NCBI GenBank assembly: GCA_040902885.1
Contig: JBBDWK010000073.1
Coordinates: 34,750 to 98,749 of the forward strand
Source of the DNA: JBBDWK01 sp040902885
Lineage (GTDB): Bacteria > Acidobacteriota > Terriglobia > Bryobacterales > Bryobacteraceae
Reading direction: 5' to 3'
DNA length: 64,000 nt
Position numbers and translations under genes: made by a program. The notes beneath the pieces are model-generated. The model was not told the DNA's origin and ran no database searches. It worked only from the letters and a program-made list of their open reading frames with translations. Positions 8,870 to 18,314 of the stretch are shown one piece after another; the first letter of the stretch is position 1, and the number at the start of each line of letters is the position of its first letter.

Positions 8870-9690
8870 GGCTGCAATCGGCAGGTCACGACTCGCGGGA
8901 TGCCCGCCAGATCGGCGGCCAGCCGGGGCTGCTCCCAGCGCGATCCAAACATGCCGGATACCCTTTGACCGCTATTGTAGCCAAGCTCCATGACCAGCCG
9001 GCCGCCGGGGCGCAGCACGCGCTCTGCCTGGGCTACCAGGCGCTCGTAGATTTCGAAGCCGGTGGGCCCTCCAATCAGTGCAACGTAGGGTTCGAAGTCG
9101 CGGACCTCGCGCTGCAGGTGGGGAAGATCGTCAAGCGGAACATAGGGAGGATTCGACGCCACGGTGTCGAACGACCGCGGGGCGAAGGCGGAAGCCAGGT
9201 CGCAGGCGACAAACTGCACGCGGGCGCTGAGCCGGCGCGCGTTCTCCCATGCGACAGCCAGGGCCCGCTGCGAGATGTCGCTGGCCCACACCTGCGCGCC
9301 GGTCTCGCGCTCGAGTGTGATGGCGATGGCTCCGGAGCCGGTGCCCGCATCGAGTATCCGGTGCGCGGGCTCGCGAAGCACCTCTTCAATTACGTGCTCG
9401 GTTTCGGGGCGAGGGATTAATACATCGGGCGTGACATGGAACTCGCGGCCGAAAAATTCCTGGCGGCGGGTGATGTACTGGGTGGGCATGCCCTCCAGGC
9501 GCTGATGGAGATAACGCCCGAAGTGCAGCCACTCGACTTCGCGCAGCTCGTGCTCGGGATGAGCGTAGAGCCAACTCCGCTCGCACGCGACAGCATGCGC
9601 CAGCAGCACTTCGGCCGTGAGACGGGGAACGGGTATCGAGGCTTTTTCGAGCAGCTCGGTTCCCTGCCGGAGCGCTGTCTGGATGGTCAC
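8866..9690 (-). CDS. prmC: Peptide chain release factor N5-glutamine methyltransferase
   Basis: Methylates the glutamine of the GGQ motif in release factors 1 and 2 with S-adenosylmethionine. The 274-residue protein has an N-terminal helical RF-binding domain, then the Rossmann fold with the SAM loop ILDAGTGSGAIA at about 110-121 and the catalytic SNPPYVP at about 180. It overlaps both neighbours by 4 bp (ATGA junctions with prfA upstream and dinB downstream). Co-expression with its substrate gene prfA is the common bacterial arrangement. Confidence 0.96.
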   Translation of the reverse strand: MTIQTALRQGTELLEKASIPVPRLTAEVLLAHAVACERSWLYAHPEHELREVEWLHFGRYLHQRLEGMPTQYITRRQEFFGREFHVTPDVLIPRPETEHVIEEVLREPAHRILDAGTGSGAIAITLERETGAQVWASDISQRALAVAWENARRLSARVQFVACDLASAFAPRSFDTVASNPPYVPLDDLPHLQREVRDFEPYVALIGGPTGFEIYERLVAQAERVLRPGGRLVMELGYNSGQRVSGMFGSRWEQPRLAADLAGIPRVVTCRLQP

Positions 9691-10778
9691 CGCATCAAGG
9701 CCGCCGCTTCGTTTTCCCCCTTCAGCTTTTCGGCCTGGAAGTGAGCGGACAGGGCGTCGATAATTGGATCGAGCCGCCCGTCCATCACCTGGTCGAGCTG
9801 GTGCAGGGTGAGGCCGATGCGGTGGTCGGTGACGCGGTTTTGCGGAAAGTTATAGGTCCGGATCTTCTCGCTGCGATCGCCCGTGCCTACCATGCTGCGG
9901 CGCTCGGCGCCAAGCTGCTCCTGCTGCTTCTCGAGCTCCATCTCGTACAGCCGCGACCGAAGCACGCGCATGGCTTTGGCGCGGTTCTTGATCTGAGACT
10001 TTTCGTCCTGGCAGGAAACCACCAGGTTGGTGGGCAGGTGCGTGATCCGGACAGCCGAGTAAGTCGTGTTCACCGACTGTCCGCCCGGGCCGGAGGAGCA
10101 GAACGTGTCGATGCGGATGTCCTTGGCGTCAATCTGCACTTCGACTTCATCGGCCTCAGGCAAGACCGCGACGGTGATCGCGGAGGTGTGCACGCGGCCT
10201 TGCTGTTCCGTCGCGGGAACGCGCTGCACGCGGTGTACGCCGCTCTCGTATCTCAGCTTGCTGTACACGTGGTGGCCGCTCACCAGCGCAATCACTTCCG
10301 AAAGGCCGCCCACGGCGGATTCGCTCACGGAAGTGACCTCCACGCGCCAGCCCTGGGTCTCGGCATAGCGCGAGTAAAGGCGGAACATCTCCGCCGCAAA
10401 CAGCGTGGCCTCGTCGCCTCCGGTCCCGCGGCGAATCTCAAGCACAACGTTTTTCTCGTCGAGAGGATCCTTGGGCAGCAGAAGCACTTCCAGTTCCCGC
10501 TCGATCGATTCGAGCCGCGGCTCCAGGCGCGCGATCTCCTCTTCAGCCATCTGCCGCAGCTCGGCGTCTGACTCGCCCAACATGCCCTGTGCCTGATCGA
10601 CGTCCTGGCGGGCCTTTTTCCACTCCCGGAATTTGCCGACTATCTCGCCGAGATCGCTGTGGGCCTTGGCGATCTTACGATATCGCTCTCCGTCCTGGAG
10701 AACTTCCGGGTCGGCGAGCTGGCGCGTCAGCTCATCGAAACGCACTTCGATCTGATCGAGCTTTTGAGAAAATTGCAT
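9687..10778 (-). CDS. prfA: Peptide chain release factor 1
   Basis: Recognises UAA and UAG and triggers peptide release. The 363-residue protein shows the RF1 stop-codon reading tripeptide PAT (in RVPATEQQGR) rather than the SPF of RF2. The catalytic GGQ lies in SSGPGGQSVNTTYSAVR, about residues 230-245. The N-terminal coiled-coil domain 1 and the basic C-terminal end are intact. The gene starts 9 bp after the DUF1385 gene stop and overlaps prmC by 4 bp. Confidence 0.97.
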   Translation of the reverse strand: MQFSQKLDQIEVRFDELTRQLADPEVLQDGERYRKIAKAHSDLGEIVGKFREWKKARQDVDQAQGMLGESDAELRQMAEEEIARLEPRLESIERELEVLLLPKDPLDEKNVVLEIRRGTGGDEATLFAAEMFRLYSRYAETQGWRVEVTSVSESAVGGLSEVIALVSGHHVYSKLRYESGVHRVQRVPATEQQGRVHTSAITVAVLPEADEVEVQIDAKDIRIDTFCSSGPGGQSVNTTYSAVRITHLPTNLVVSCQDEKSQIKNRAKAMRVLRSRLYEMELEKQQEQLGAERRSMVGTGDRSEKIRTYNFPQNRVTDHRIGLTLHQLDQVMDGRLDPIIDALSAHFQAEKLKGENEAAALMR

Positions 10779-10787
10779 GGACGTTAT

Positions 10788-11765
10788 TTAGGCGATGACG
10801 AGCTCGCCGCCTTGGGATTCTTCCAGGGCCATGGCGCCTTCAAGCGCCCGGATTGCAACCTCGGCCTGATCGTTCGCCGGGGGCTGCGTGGTAATGCGCT
10901 GGAGCCACAATCCGGGAGCCGTGAGGGTCGCCAGGATGGAGCCGCGCCGCTTGGCCGCGAAACGGATCATCTCATAGCTCAAACCGGCGATCAATGGCAG
11001 CAGCGCCACGCGCGACAGCATTTTCATGGCGAAGGTGTCGGCAGGAACGATGGTATAGACGGCCATCGAGACCAGCATGACTACCAGCAGGAAACTGGTG
11101 CCGCAGCGTGGATGAAACGTGGTGAAGGACTGGGCGTTCTCAACGTTCACCGGCTTGCCCGACTCGTAGTTGAACACGACCTTGTGCTCCGCGCCGTGGT
11201 ACTCGAAGACGCGGCGGATGTCCTTCCAGCGGGAGATCACGAACAGGAAGGAGACGAAGATAATCATTCGGATGACGCCGTCGACCACATTGAAAGCAAT
11301 GCGATTCTCGAGCGCCGGATACCATTTTCCCAGCGCGGTCACCAGATAGAGAGGAACCAGCTTATACAGGAAGATGAAAAATCCGAAGGAGAACAGCAGA
11401 TTCAGCGCCAGCGCCCAGGAGGAGATTTCCTGTGGTTTGCGCTCGGTCTTGCCGTCATCGAGCGCGGTATTGGCCGAAAAGCGAAGCGCCCGGATGCCCA
11501 ACGACATGGCTTGTCCCAGCGTTCCGAGGCCCCGCAGAACCGGCCACTTGAAGATGGGATACTTTTCGGATACCCGAGGTACGGGCATCTCTTCCGTGAC
11601 GATCTGACCGTCCGGCTTCCGCACCGCGACGCAGTAGCTGTGCGGCGCGCGCATCATCACGCCCTCCATAACGGCTTGGCCGCCCACAAGGGTTTCCTCG
11701 CCGCTTTCCAGTACCGGCATAAGCTGAATGTGCGCGGACAGGCGCAGAAAACTGCGAATCGACAC
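10788..11765 (-). CDS. DUF1385 integral membrane protein (YqhQ-like)
   Basis: 325-residue membrane protein of the DUF1385 family. Conserved family blocks are GGQAVMEGVMMRAP near the N-terminus, YHGAEHKVVFNYE in the middle and HPRCGTSFLL after it. Four to five hydrophobic segments are visible (about residues 115-140, 155-175, 215-240 and 250-270). The His and Cys residues of these blocks resemble a metal site but the biochemical role is not established. In many bacteria it lies beside prfA, rpmE or prmC, as here, where it leads the operon. The ATG at 11765 is preceded by a GGAGACTTTTGTG-like ribosome-binding region. Confidence 0.9.
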   Translation of the reverse strand: MSIRSFLRLSAHIQLMPVLESGEETLVGGQAVMEGVMMRAPHSYCVAVRKPDGQIVTEEMPVPRVSEKYPIFKWPVLRGLGTLGQAMSLGIRALRFSANTALDDGKTERKPQEISSWALALNLLFSFGFFIFLYKLVPLYLVTALGKWYPALENRIAFNVVDGVIRMIIFVSFLFVISRWKDIRRVFEYHGAEHKVVFNYESGKPVNVENAQSFTTFHPRCGTSFLLVVMLVSMAVYTIVPADTFAMKMLSRVALLPLIAGLSYEMIRFAAKRRGSILATLTAPGLWLQRITTQPPANDQAEVAIRALEGAMALEESQGGELVIA

Positions 11766-11809
11766 AAAAGTCTCCTGCCAACCATTATAGCGAGCGGTCG
11801 GGCTTCCTT

Positions 11810-14800
11810 TCAGAAGTTGTACCGCAGCGCCACCTGAAAGACCCGTGGCGCTCCCGACGAGGTGATGCGTCCGAAGGTGGGATTGTTCAGATTGCCGTTC
11901 GGACCGTCGAGGTTCACGCGGTTGAAGGCATTGAACGCCTCCGCGCGGAACTGGATGCGATGACTCTCGGTAATCGCGAAATTCTTGACAAGACCGAGAT
12001 CGACCACGGCCTGGCCGGGTCCGGTCATCAGATTGCGCCCGGCGGTGCCGAACGTTCCGGCGGGGTTCTGGCGGAACGCGCTCGTTTCGAACCAGCGGTC
12101 GATCAGCTCGCTGCGCGGCCGGTCTTTCGAAAGAAATGGATTGCCGGCGAGGTCCGGGCGGTCCGAATTGATCCCGGTGCCGGAGTTGTCTCTGCCGGAG
12201 GTGACGTTGAAGGGCTGGCCGCTTTCGAGTGAGACGATGCCGTTGGTCTCCCAGCCGCCGAGCACGTGCCGGAGGAAAGGATTTTGTCCTCTGAGTCGGG
12301 GCAGCTCCCAGATGTATGAGGCCACGTAGCGATGGGCGATATTGTTCACGGAGACCGCCTTCTCGCGGCTGACGTCAATGCCGTCAATCGGGTCGTTCGT
12401 ATCGAGCTGCTTGGACCAGGTGTAGCTGGTGAGTATGGAGAAGCCCCGCGACAGGCGCTTGTTGAGCGTGACCTGGAGTGAGTTGTAGGTCATGTTGTTC
12501 CAGGAATTGGAGGTGCCAATGGCCGAGAACTGGGGGTAGAGGCGGCGCTGCTGGAGGTTGCCCGGACGGCCGAAGACGCCTGGGTTGGATTGATTCGCGC
12601 CCTCCAGACTGTTGCCCTTGGTGGCAACATAGGCGGTGGTGAACACCCAGCCCCGCGCGAGTTCGCGCTGCAGGGCAAGGTTCCACTGTTGCACCACGCC
12701 GTTGCGGAAGTCGGGCGACCAGTTGCCGGTATTGACAGGGGGAATGAACTGGAAGTTGGCGCGCTCGTCGGGGGTTTCGGGGGCCGTGAAGGGGAAAGGG
12801 TTCCCGCCGATGTGGCCGTAGGGGTCGGCCAGGCCGCCGGGGATGGGGTCCAGCACGAACGAAAGAACGTAGCCGGGACCGCCGCCTCCAATCTGCTGGA
12901 GGGCGCGCGAAGCATAGAAGATTCCATAGCCCCCGCGGACGCTATTCTTGCCGTCGCCGAAGGGATCCCAGGCAAAGCCAAAGCGGGGAGCGAAATTGCG
13001 CCACTTGTTGCCGAAGCCATATAGCTTCGGGACGGCGTCGTCGCGCTCCCAATAGACCAGGCCGGTGGGCGCGAGCGGGAAGAATGTGGACTGTTCGCCG
13101 GGCCGGAACAGTGGGCCAGTGCCCCGCTTGTCTCGGGGCGGGGTGAAGGGGTCCCATCGGAGGCCCAGGTTGAAGGTGAGCCGTCTGGTGACCTTCCAGT
13201 CGTCCTGGACGAAAAGCACGTACTCTCTGCCGCGCGGGTAGCTTTCGCCCCCGGAACTCTGGTTGATCTGGGCCACGCGGCCGAGCAGGAGCTCGGCGAA
13301 GGCGTCGTTCATGATCTGGCCGCGGAAGGTAAGGGCGGCATCGCCCTGGAAACGTTCGACGCGGTCCACGCGGGAGTATCGAAGCTCGCCGCCAAGCTTG
13401 ATGAGATGCGCCCCCCGGGTGAGCGAAAGCGAGTCGTTGATGTGGAAGAAGTGGCGCTCCTGGAAGAGCGGGTAGCGGGTGAAGGCGTTGAAGTATCCGA
13501 TGACGTTGGTGGAGATGGCGGCCGCCGTGTCCTCGCTGTGGGCGCGCACCACGCCCGCGCCGAAGTCGCTCCAGGTCTTGCCGGCGGCTGCGATCGCCGC
13601 CTGCTCCCGTCGTATATTCTGGGCGGTAAAGGTAAGGCTGTGGACCGTGGTGGGGTTGACGACCCACGTATCGCTGAACGTGCCGTTCCAGTTGCGATAG
13701 ACGATGGAGGCCAGCAGATTGGGGATGGTGCCTACGGCCTGGCGAGTGTCGTTGTAGTTCCACAACAGCCGCCAGTTCCATCGGTGGTTTTGAGTGAACT
13801 GGTAATCGACCTTCCCGACGATCTGGTCGTCGTCAATGCCGTCGCTGCTGGCGAAACTCAGAAGCCCATCCGGCCGGTTGGGAAGAGGAATATAGGTTTC
13901 AAGGAACTGCTGCGAGGGGGCGTAAAGGCGGCTCGCGGGAATGATCCGGTTGGGAAAGGGCTGGCGTGTATCGGGGTCGAGGATGTTCCTCGTGGTGCCG
14001 GAAAAATCGCCCCGGCGGAGGGCTTCGTTGGGCGCGTTGGTGGTGATGGTTCCGGGCGCGCTGTTCTCCCGTGTGCCCTGGAAGGAGAAAAAGAAAAAGA
14101 GCTTGTCCTTGCGGATGGGTCCGCCCAGAGTGCCGCCATACTGATTGCGTTTGAACGGCGGAACATTGGTGGCGAAGAAGTCGCGCGCGTTGAGCTTCTC
14201 GTTGCGAAGGTATTCGAAGAGGGCGCCGTGGAACTGGTTGGTGCCGGAGCGCGTGACGGCGCTGACGAAGGCGCCGGAGTTGCGGCCTTTATCGGCGCCG
14301 TAACCGTTGGTCTCGATGCTGAACTCCTGGAGGGCATCGGGATTGGGGAAGGGAGCGGCGGTGTTGAAGAACGGGTCCTGATTGTCGCCGCCATCGAGTT
14401 GATAGTTGTTGGAGCGGAAGCCGGAGCCGTTGACGGATATGGTGTCGTTCTGCTGCTGCTCGCGTCCGCCGCGCCGGCCGGCGCCGGCCATCAGGAGCGT
14501 GAGCTGAAGCGGATTGCGGCCGTTGAGAGGAAGATCCGAAATGCGCCGCTGGTCGATGACCTCGCCAATGGTGCCGGAGCGGGTGTCCACCTGCGTCGTG
14601 ACGGCCGCGACTTCGATTCGCTCGGTGACCTGGCCGACCTCCATCGCGGCATCCACACGCCGGTTCTCATTGACCTGAATCTGGACCTCGGTCTGAACGT
14701 ACTCCTTGAAGCCGGTCGACTGGACGCGCACGCTGAAGACGCCGACGGGAAGCTGGACCACCACATAATTGCCGGCTTCGTCGGTGTTGACCTGACGGGT

Positions 14801-14941
14801 AGCGCCGGTCAGGGTGCTGGTGACGGTGACGGCAGCGCCGGGCACGACAGCGCCGGTGTTATCGGTGACCGTTCCGTAAATGGTGGCTGTACCTTGAGCG
14901 AAAGCAGCGGCGGCAAAAACGAGCAGCAAGAGAACCGACAT
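11810..14941 (-). CDS. TonB-dependent receptor with N-terminal carboxypeptidase-regulatory-like domain (Oar-like)
   Basis: 1043-residue outer-membrane protein. A signal peptide (MSVLLLLVFAAAAFAQ) precedes an Ig-like carboxypeptidase-regulatory domain (ATIYGTVTDNTGAVVPGAAV, about 18-100). The plug region contains ISDLPLNGRNPLQLTLL and the QLDGGDNQDPF-type segment near 200. The long beta-barrel ends in an aromatic C-terminus (VALRYNF), the signal read by the BAM complex. Such receptors are highly expanded in Solibacter-type Acidobacteria and are thought to take up oligosaccharides or other large ligands. The ATG at 14941 has GGAAGGAGG 5 nt upstream; a longer reading upstream has no support. No adjacent substrate gene identifies the ligand. 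Confidence 0.93.
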   Translation of the reverse strand: MSVLLLLVFAAAAFAQGTATIYGTVTDNTGAVVPGAAVTVTSTLTGATRQVNTDEAGNYVVVQLPVGVFSVRVQSTGFKEYVQTEVQIQVNENRRVDAAMEVGQVTERIEVAAVTTQVDTRSGTIGEVIDQRRISDLPLNGRNPLQLTLLMAGAGRRGGREQQQNDTISVNGSGFRSNNYQLDGGDNQDPFFNTAAPFPNPDALQEFSIETNGYGADKGRNSGAFVSAVTRSGTNQFHGALFEYLRNEKLNARDFFATNVPPFKRNQYGGTLGGPIRKDKLFFFFSFQGTRENSAPGTITTNAPNEALRRGDFSGTTRNILDPDTRQPFPNRIIPASRLYAPSQQFLETYIPLPNRPDGLLSFASSDGIDDDQIVGKVDYQFTQNHRWNWRLLWNYNDTRQAVGTIPNLLASIVYRNWNGTFSDTWVVNPTTVHSLTFTAQNIRREQAAIAAAGKTWSDFGAGVVRAHSEDTAAAISTNVIGYFNAFTRYPLFQERHFFHINDSLSLTRGAHLIKLGGELRYSRVDRVERFQGDAALTFRGQIMNDAFAELLLGRVAQINQSSGGESYPRGREYVLFVQDDWKVTRRLTFNLGLRWDPFTPPRDKRGTGPLFRPGEQSTFFPLAPTGLVYWERDDAVPKLYGFGNKWRNFAPRFGFAWDPFGDGKNSVRGGYGIFYASRALQQIGGGGPGYVLSFVLDPIPGGLADPYGHIGGNPFPFTAPETPDERANFQFIPPVNTGNWSPDFRNGVVQQWNLALQRELARGWVFTTAYVATKGNSLEGANQSNPGVFGRPGNLQQRRLYPQFSAIGTSNSWNNMTYNSLQVTLNKRLSRGFSILTSYTWSKQLDTNDPIDGIDVSREKAVSVNNIAHRYVASYIWELPRLRGQNPFLRHVLGGWETNGIVSLESGQPFNVTSGRDNSGTGINSDRPDLAGNPFLSKDRPRSELIDRWFETSAFRQNPAGTFGTAGRNLMTGPGQAVVDLGLVKNFAITESHRIQFRAEAFNAFNRVNLDGPNGNLNNPTFGRITSSGAPRVFQVALRYNF

Positions 14942-15060
14942 GTTTTCCTCCTTCCCTGGGCATGGAGCATATACTCTAACACCGCGGCCTCTTCCCACAA
15001 CCGGCCTCGCCTCTGGGAGAATGAAAGCCAAAGCCATAACGAAAGGAAATTGCTACCTCC

Positions 15061-15759
15061 CTGATCCGTCTCCACCAGGTCTCCAGGCGCTACGAAGGGA
15101 AGCGGGAAGTGGTCGCCCTCGACGGGATCGACCTTCACGTCGAGCGCTCGGAGATGGTCTCCATTGTCGGCCCGTCCGGCTCCGGAAAGTCCACGCTGCT
15201 GAATCTGATCGGCGGTCTGGACCGCCCTACTTCAGGTGACATCCGGATCGACGGCCGCGCCATCGCCGGTCTGAAGGACGACGACCTCACCCGCTTGCGC
15301 CGCGACAAGATCGGCTTCATCTTTCAGTTCTTTCATCTGTTGCCCAGCCTTTCCTGCCTGGAGAACGTCTCCCTCCCGCTGCACCTCCGGGGCATGCCGC
15401 GCCGCCAGATCGAAGTCCGCGCACGCGAGCTGCTCGACAGCGTTCAACTCGGTCACAGGGTCGGCCACTTGCCCGACGAGCTCTCCGGCGGCGAGCGTCA
15501 GCGCGTCGCCATTGCACGCGCGCTTGTCTTCCACCCGCCCATCCTTCTGGCCGACGAGCCAACCGGCAACCTCGATTCCACAACCGGCGCCGAAATCCTC
15601 GCGCTGATCCACCAGCTCAATCGCACGCTCGGCTCCACCGTGCTCATTGTCACCCACGATTCCGGCGTGGCTCAGAGCTGCCTGCGCACCATTGCCCTTC
15701 GCGATGCGCGCATCGTGCGGGATGAGCGGCGCAGCGTTGTCCGCGCGGAAATGCCATGA
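15061..15759 (+). CDS. ABC transporter ATP-binding protein (LolD/MacB type)
   Basis: ATPase of an inner-membrane export complex. It has Walker A GPSGSGKST, Q-loop FQFFHLLPSL, signature LSGGERQRVAIARAL, Walker B ILLADEPTGNLD and switch His in VTHDSG, all in LolD-like spacing. The family needs a first beta strand, and LIRLHQVSRRY supplies it from 15061 onward, yet no ATG, GTG or TTG lies in frame between the stop at 15037 and that strand. Possible starts are CTG 15061, ATC 15064 or ATT 15049; a GTG at 15109 would delete the first strand. I give 15061 as the homology-based limit. The 3' end overlaps the permease ATG by 4 bp. Confidence 0.9.
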   Translation: MIRLHQVSRRYEGKREVVALDGIDLHVERSEMVSIVGPSGSGKSTLLNLIGGLDRPTSGDIRIDGRAIAGLKDDDLTRLRRDKIGFIFQFFHLLPSLSCLENVSLPLHLRGMPRRQIEVRARELLDSVQLGHRVGHLPDELSGGERQRVAIARALVFHPPILLADEPTGNLDSTTGAEILALIHQLNRTLGSTVLIVTHDSGVAQSCLRTIALRDARIVRDERRSVVRAEMP

Positions 15760-18314
15760 TCCTCTTCCGCCTCGTCAGTTGGCCCTACCTGCGCAAGCAT
15801 CTGTTCCGAGGCGTGCTCACCACGGCCGGCATCGTGCTCGGCGTGGCCGTCTTCGTGGGCATGCACGCCGCCAACCAGGCCGTGCTCTCCGCCTTCAACC
15901 AGACGGTCGATCGGATTGCGGGTAAGACTCAGTTGCAAGTCGCCGCGGGCGAAGCCGGCTTCGATGAGGCAGTCCTCGAGCGTGTGCAGTCCGTTCCTGG
16001 CGTCCGCGCCGCCGCGCCCGTCATCGAAGCCGTCGTCGAAACCGGCCTGCCCGGCCAGGGCAATCTGCTCATTCTGGCCGTCGATATGACCGGCGACCGC
16101 AGCCTCCGCGAGTACGATCTGGAAGGCGGCGACGAAGATATTATCGACGATCCGCTCCTCTTCCTCGCGCAGCCCGATTCCATCATCGTGACCACGGCCT
16201 TCGCCGCCCGGAACAACCTGCGGAACAACAGCCGCATCTCCATGCAGACCATGGAAGGCCCCAAAGATTTTGTCGTGCGCGGCATCATGCGCGACGGTGG
16301 TTTGGGATCGGCCTTCGGCGGCAACATAGCCGTAATGGACATCTACGCCGCGCAGAAGGTTTTCGGACGCGGCCGCCGCTTCGACCGCATCGATCTGGCC
16401 GTGAACGAAGGCGAGGATTTCGCCGAAGTCCAGCGCAAGCTGCTCGCCGCGCTCGGCCCCGGCTTCACGGTCGAAACACCCGCCGGCAGGGGCGTGCAGT
16501 TCGAATCCCTGCTCCGCGTTTACTCCGCCGCCGTGAACATGAGCAGCCTCTTCGCCCTGTTCATCGGCATGTTTCTCATCTACAACTCGTTCTCCATCGC
16601 GGTGGGCGAGCGGCGCTCGGAGATCGGCATCCTGCGCGCGCTCGGCGCGACGCGACGGCAGATTGGCGCGCTCTTTATCGGTGAAAGCGCCATCGGCGGA
16701 TTCATCGGCTCGCTCGCGGGCGTGGCCTTCGGCATCTTTCTGGCCGAGGCGATCGCGGGGCAAGTGGGAAGCCTCATCGAAGGTCTTTACGGCGTCGCCG
16801 AAAAGGCCGAGGACGTGGCTGCCGATCCCGGTTTGATCGCCGCCGCGCTCTCCATCGGAACCGTCACCAGTGTTATTGCGGCCATCATCCCGGCCCGCAG
16901 CGCCGCCCGTGTGGATCCCGTGCAAGCGCTCCAGAAAGGCAAATTCCAGGTGCTCTCCAGCGGCGAGAATCGCCTGCGCCGCTGGCTCGCTCTGGTCCTG
17001 TTGGCGGCAGCGCTGCTCTGTCTGCCGTTCGGCTCGAACCGGTTCTTCTTCTACGGCGGCTATATGCTCCTCATCGTCGCCGCGCTCCTGTTCACGCCCA
17101 CTCTGGCGCTTTGGCTCGCGCGTCTGCTGCGGACTCCTTTGCGCCGGCTGCGGCCCGTGGAAGGCGCGCTCGCGGCGGACAGCCTTCTGCAAGCGCCGCG
17201 CCGCACCTCCGCCACCGTCGCCGCGCTCATGCTGTCGCTCGCCATGGTGGTCGCGCTGGGCGGCACCAGCCAGTCCAGTTACCGTGCCATTCGGAATTGG
17301 CTGGATAGCGCGCTCAATCCGGACCTCTTCCTCTCACCCAGCCAGGACATGGTCAGCCGGACCTTCCATTTTCCTGGTGGCATGCGCGAAGAGATTGAGC
17401 GCATCCCCGGCGTCGAGCACGTGCAGACCATCCGTGCCAACAAAATCACCTTCCGCGACACTCCCGTTCTGCTGATTGCCGCGGAGATGGACCGCTTGGG
17501 AAGCCGCGTGAAGAATGAGAACCTGGTGGTCGCCGGCGATCCGGATACGCTGTACGCCGAAGTTGGCCAGGCGCGCGGCTTCCTTGTGGCTCAGAACCTC
17601 GCCGAGCTGCACGGGCTTTCCCTGAACGACGCCATCGCGATCCCCACCCCATCGGGCATTCTGCGGCTCCCCGTCTCCGGCATTGTGCGCGACTTCTCGG
17701 ACCAGCAAGGCTCTATCTTCATCGACCGCGCCACGTACTTGAAGCACTGGAAGGACGACACGGTCGATACCTTTCGCATCTACATCGGTCCAGGGGAAAG
17801 CTGGCAGGCGGTCAAGGGGAGAATTCTGGAACGGTTCGCCGGCCGGCAGCGTCTTTTCGTGCTTTCCAATCGGGAGATGAGAGACTACATCCTCGGCCTT
17901 ACGGACCAGTGGTTCGCCATGACGTACATCCAGACTGCCATCGCCGTGCTGGTCGCCATCCTCGGCATCGTTAACACGCTGACCGTTTCCATTGCCGACC
18001 GCAAGCGCGAGCTCGGCGTCCTGCGAGCCGTGGGCGGCTTGCGCAACCAGATCCGCGGCACGCTGTGGCTGGAAGCGATGTCGATCGGTGCGATCGGCCT
18101 GATTCTGGGTCTCGCGTTAGGCGCGGTGAATCTCTATTACCAGCTCCGCATGGTCCGGCAGGACTTTTCCGGCATGGCATTCGACTACGAATTCCCCTGG
18201 TACGTCGCCATGATTCTGGCGCCCATTATCCTGGGCTCGGCCTGGTCCGCCTCGATGCTCCCCGCCGAAAGCGCCGTTCGTTCGTCCTTAGTAGAAGCGT
18301 TGGAATATGAATAA
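15756..18314 (+). CDS. ABC transporter permease, two FtsX domains
   Basis: 852-residue permease with a duplicated FtsX/MacB layout. It has an N-terminal helix, a large periplasmic domain, three helices (about 260-400), two further hydrophobic segments near 410-460, a second periplasmic region and three C-terminal helices (about 720-850). FtsX blocks such as GERRSEIGILRALGATRRQI and DRKRELGVLRAVGGLRNQI occur once in each half. Such fused permeases pair with LolD-like ATPases and export or extract lipids, lipoproteins or small molecules. Overlaps the ATPase upstream and the LolA-like gene downstream, so these genes form one transcription unit. Confidence 0.92.
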   Translation: MILFRLVSWPYLRKHLFRGVLTTAGIVLGVAVFVGMHAANQAVLSAFNQTVDRIAGKTQLQVAAGEAGFDEAVLERVQSVPGVRAAAPVIEAVVETGLPGQGNLLILAVDMTGDRSLREYDLEGGDEDIIDDPLLFLAQPDSIIVTTAFAARNNLRNNSRISMQTMEGPKDFVVRGIMRDGGLGSAFGGNIAVMDIYAAQKVFGRGRRFDRIDLAVNEGEDFAEVQRKLLAALGPGFTVETPAGRGVQFESLLRVYSAAVNMSSLFALFIGMFLIYNSFSIAVGERRSEIGILRALGATRRQIGALFIGESAIGGFIGSLAGVAFGIFLAEAIAGQVGSLIEGLYGVAEKAEDVAADPGLIAAALSIGTVTSVIAAIIPARSAARVDPVQALQKGKFQVLSSGENRLRRWLALVLLAAALLCLPFGSNRFFFYGGYMLLIVAALLFTPTLALWLARLLRTPLRRLRPVEGALAADSLLQAPRRTSATVAALMLSLAMVVALGGTSQSSYRAIRNWLDSALNPDLFLSPSQDMVSRTFHFPGGMREEIERIPGVEHVQTIRANKITFRDTPVLLIAAEMDRLGSRVKNENLVVAGDPDTLYAEVGQARGFLVAQNLAELHGLSLNDAIAIPTPSGILRLPVSGIVRDFSDQQGSIFIDRATYLKHWKDDTVDTFRIYIGPGESWQAVKGRILERFAGRQRLFVLSNREMRDYILGLTDQWFAMTYIQTAIAVLVAILGIVNTLTVSIADRKRELGVLRAVGGLRNQIRGTLWLEAMSIGAIGLILGLALGAVNLYYQLRMVRQDFSGMAFDYEFPWYVAMILAPIILGSAWSASMLPAESAVRSSLVEALEYE

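Noticed and set aside
13406..15064. 552-codon plus-strand frame
   Set aside because: Antisense shadow of the TonB-dependent receptor in high-GC DNA.
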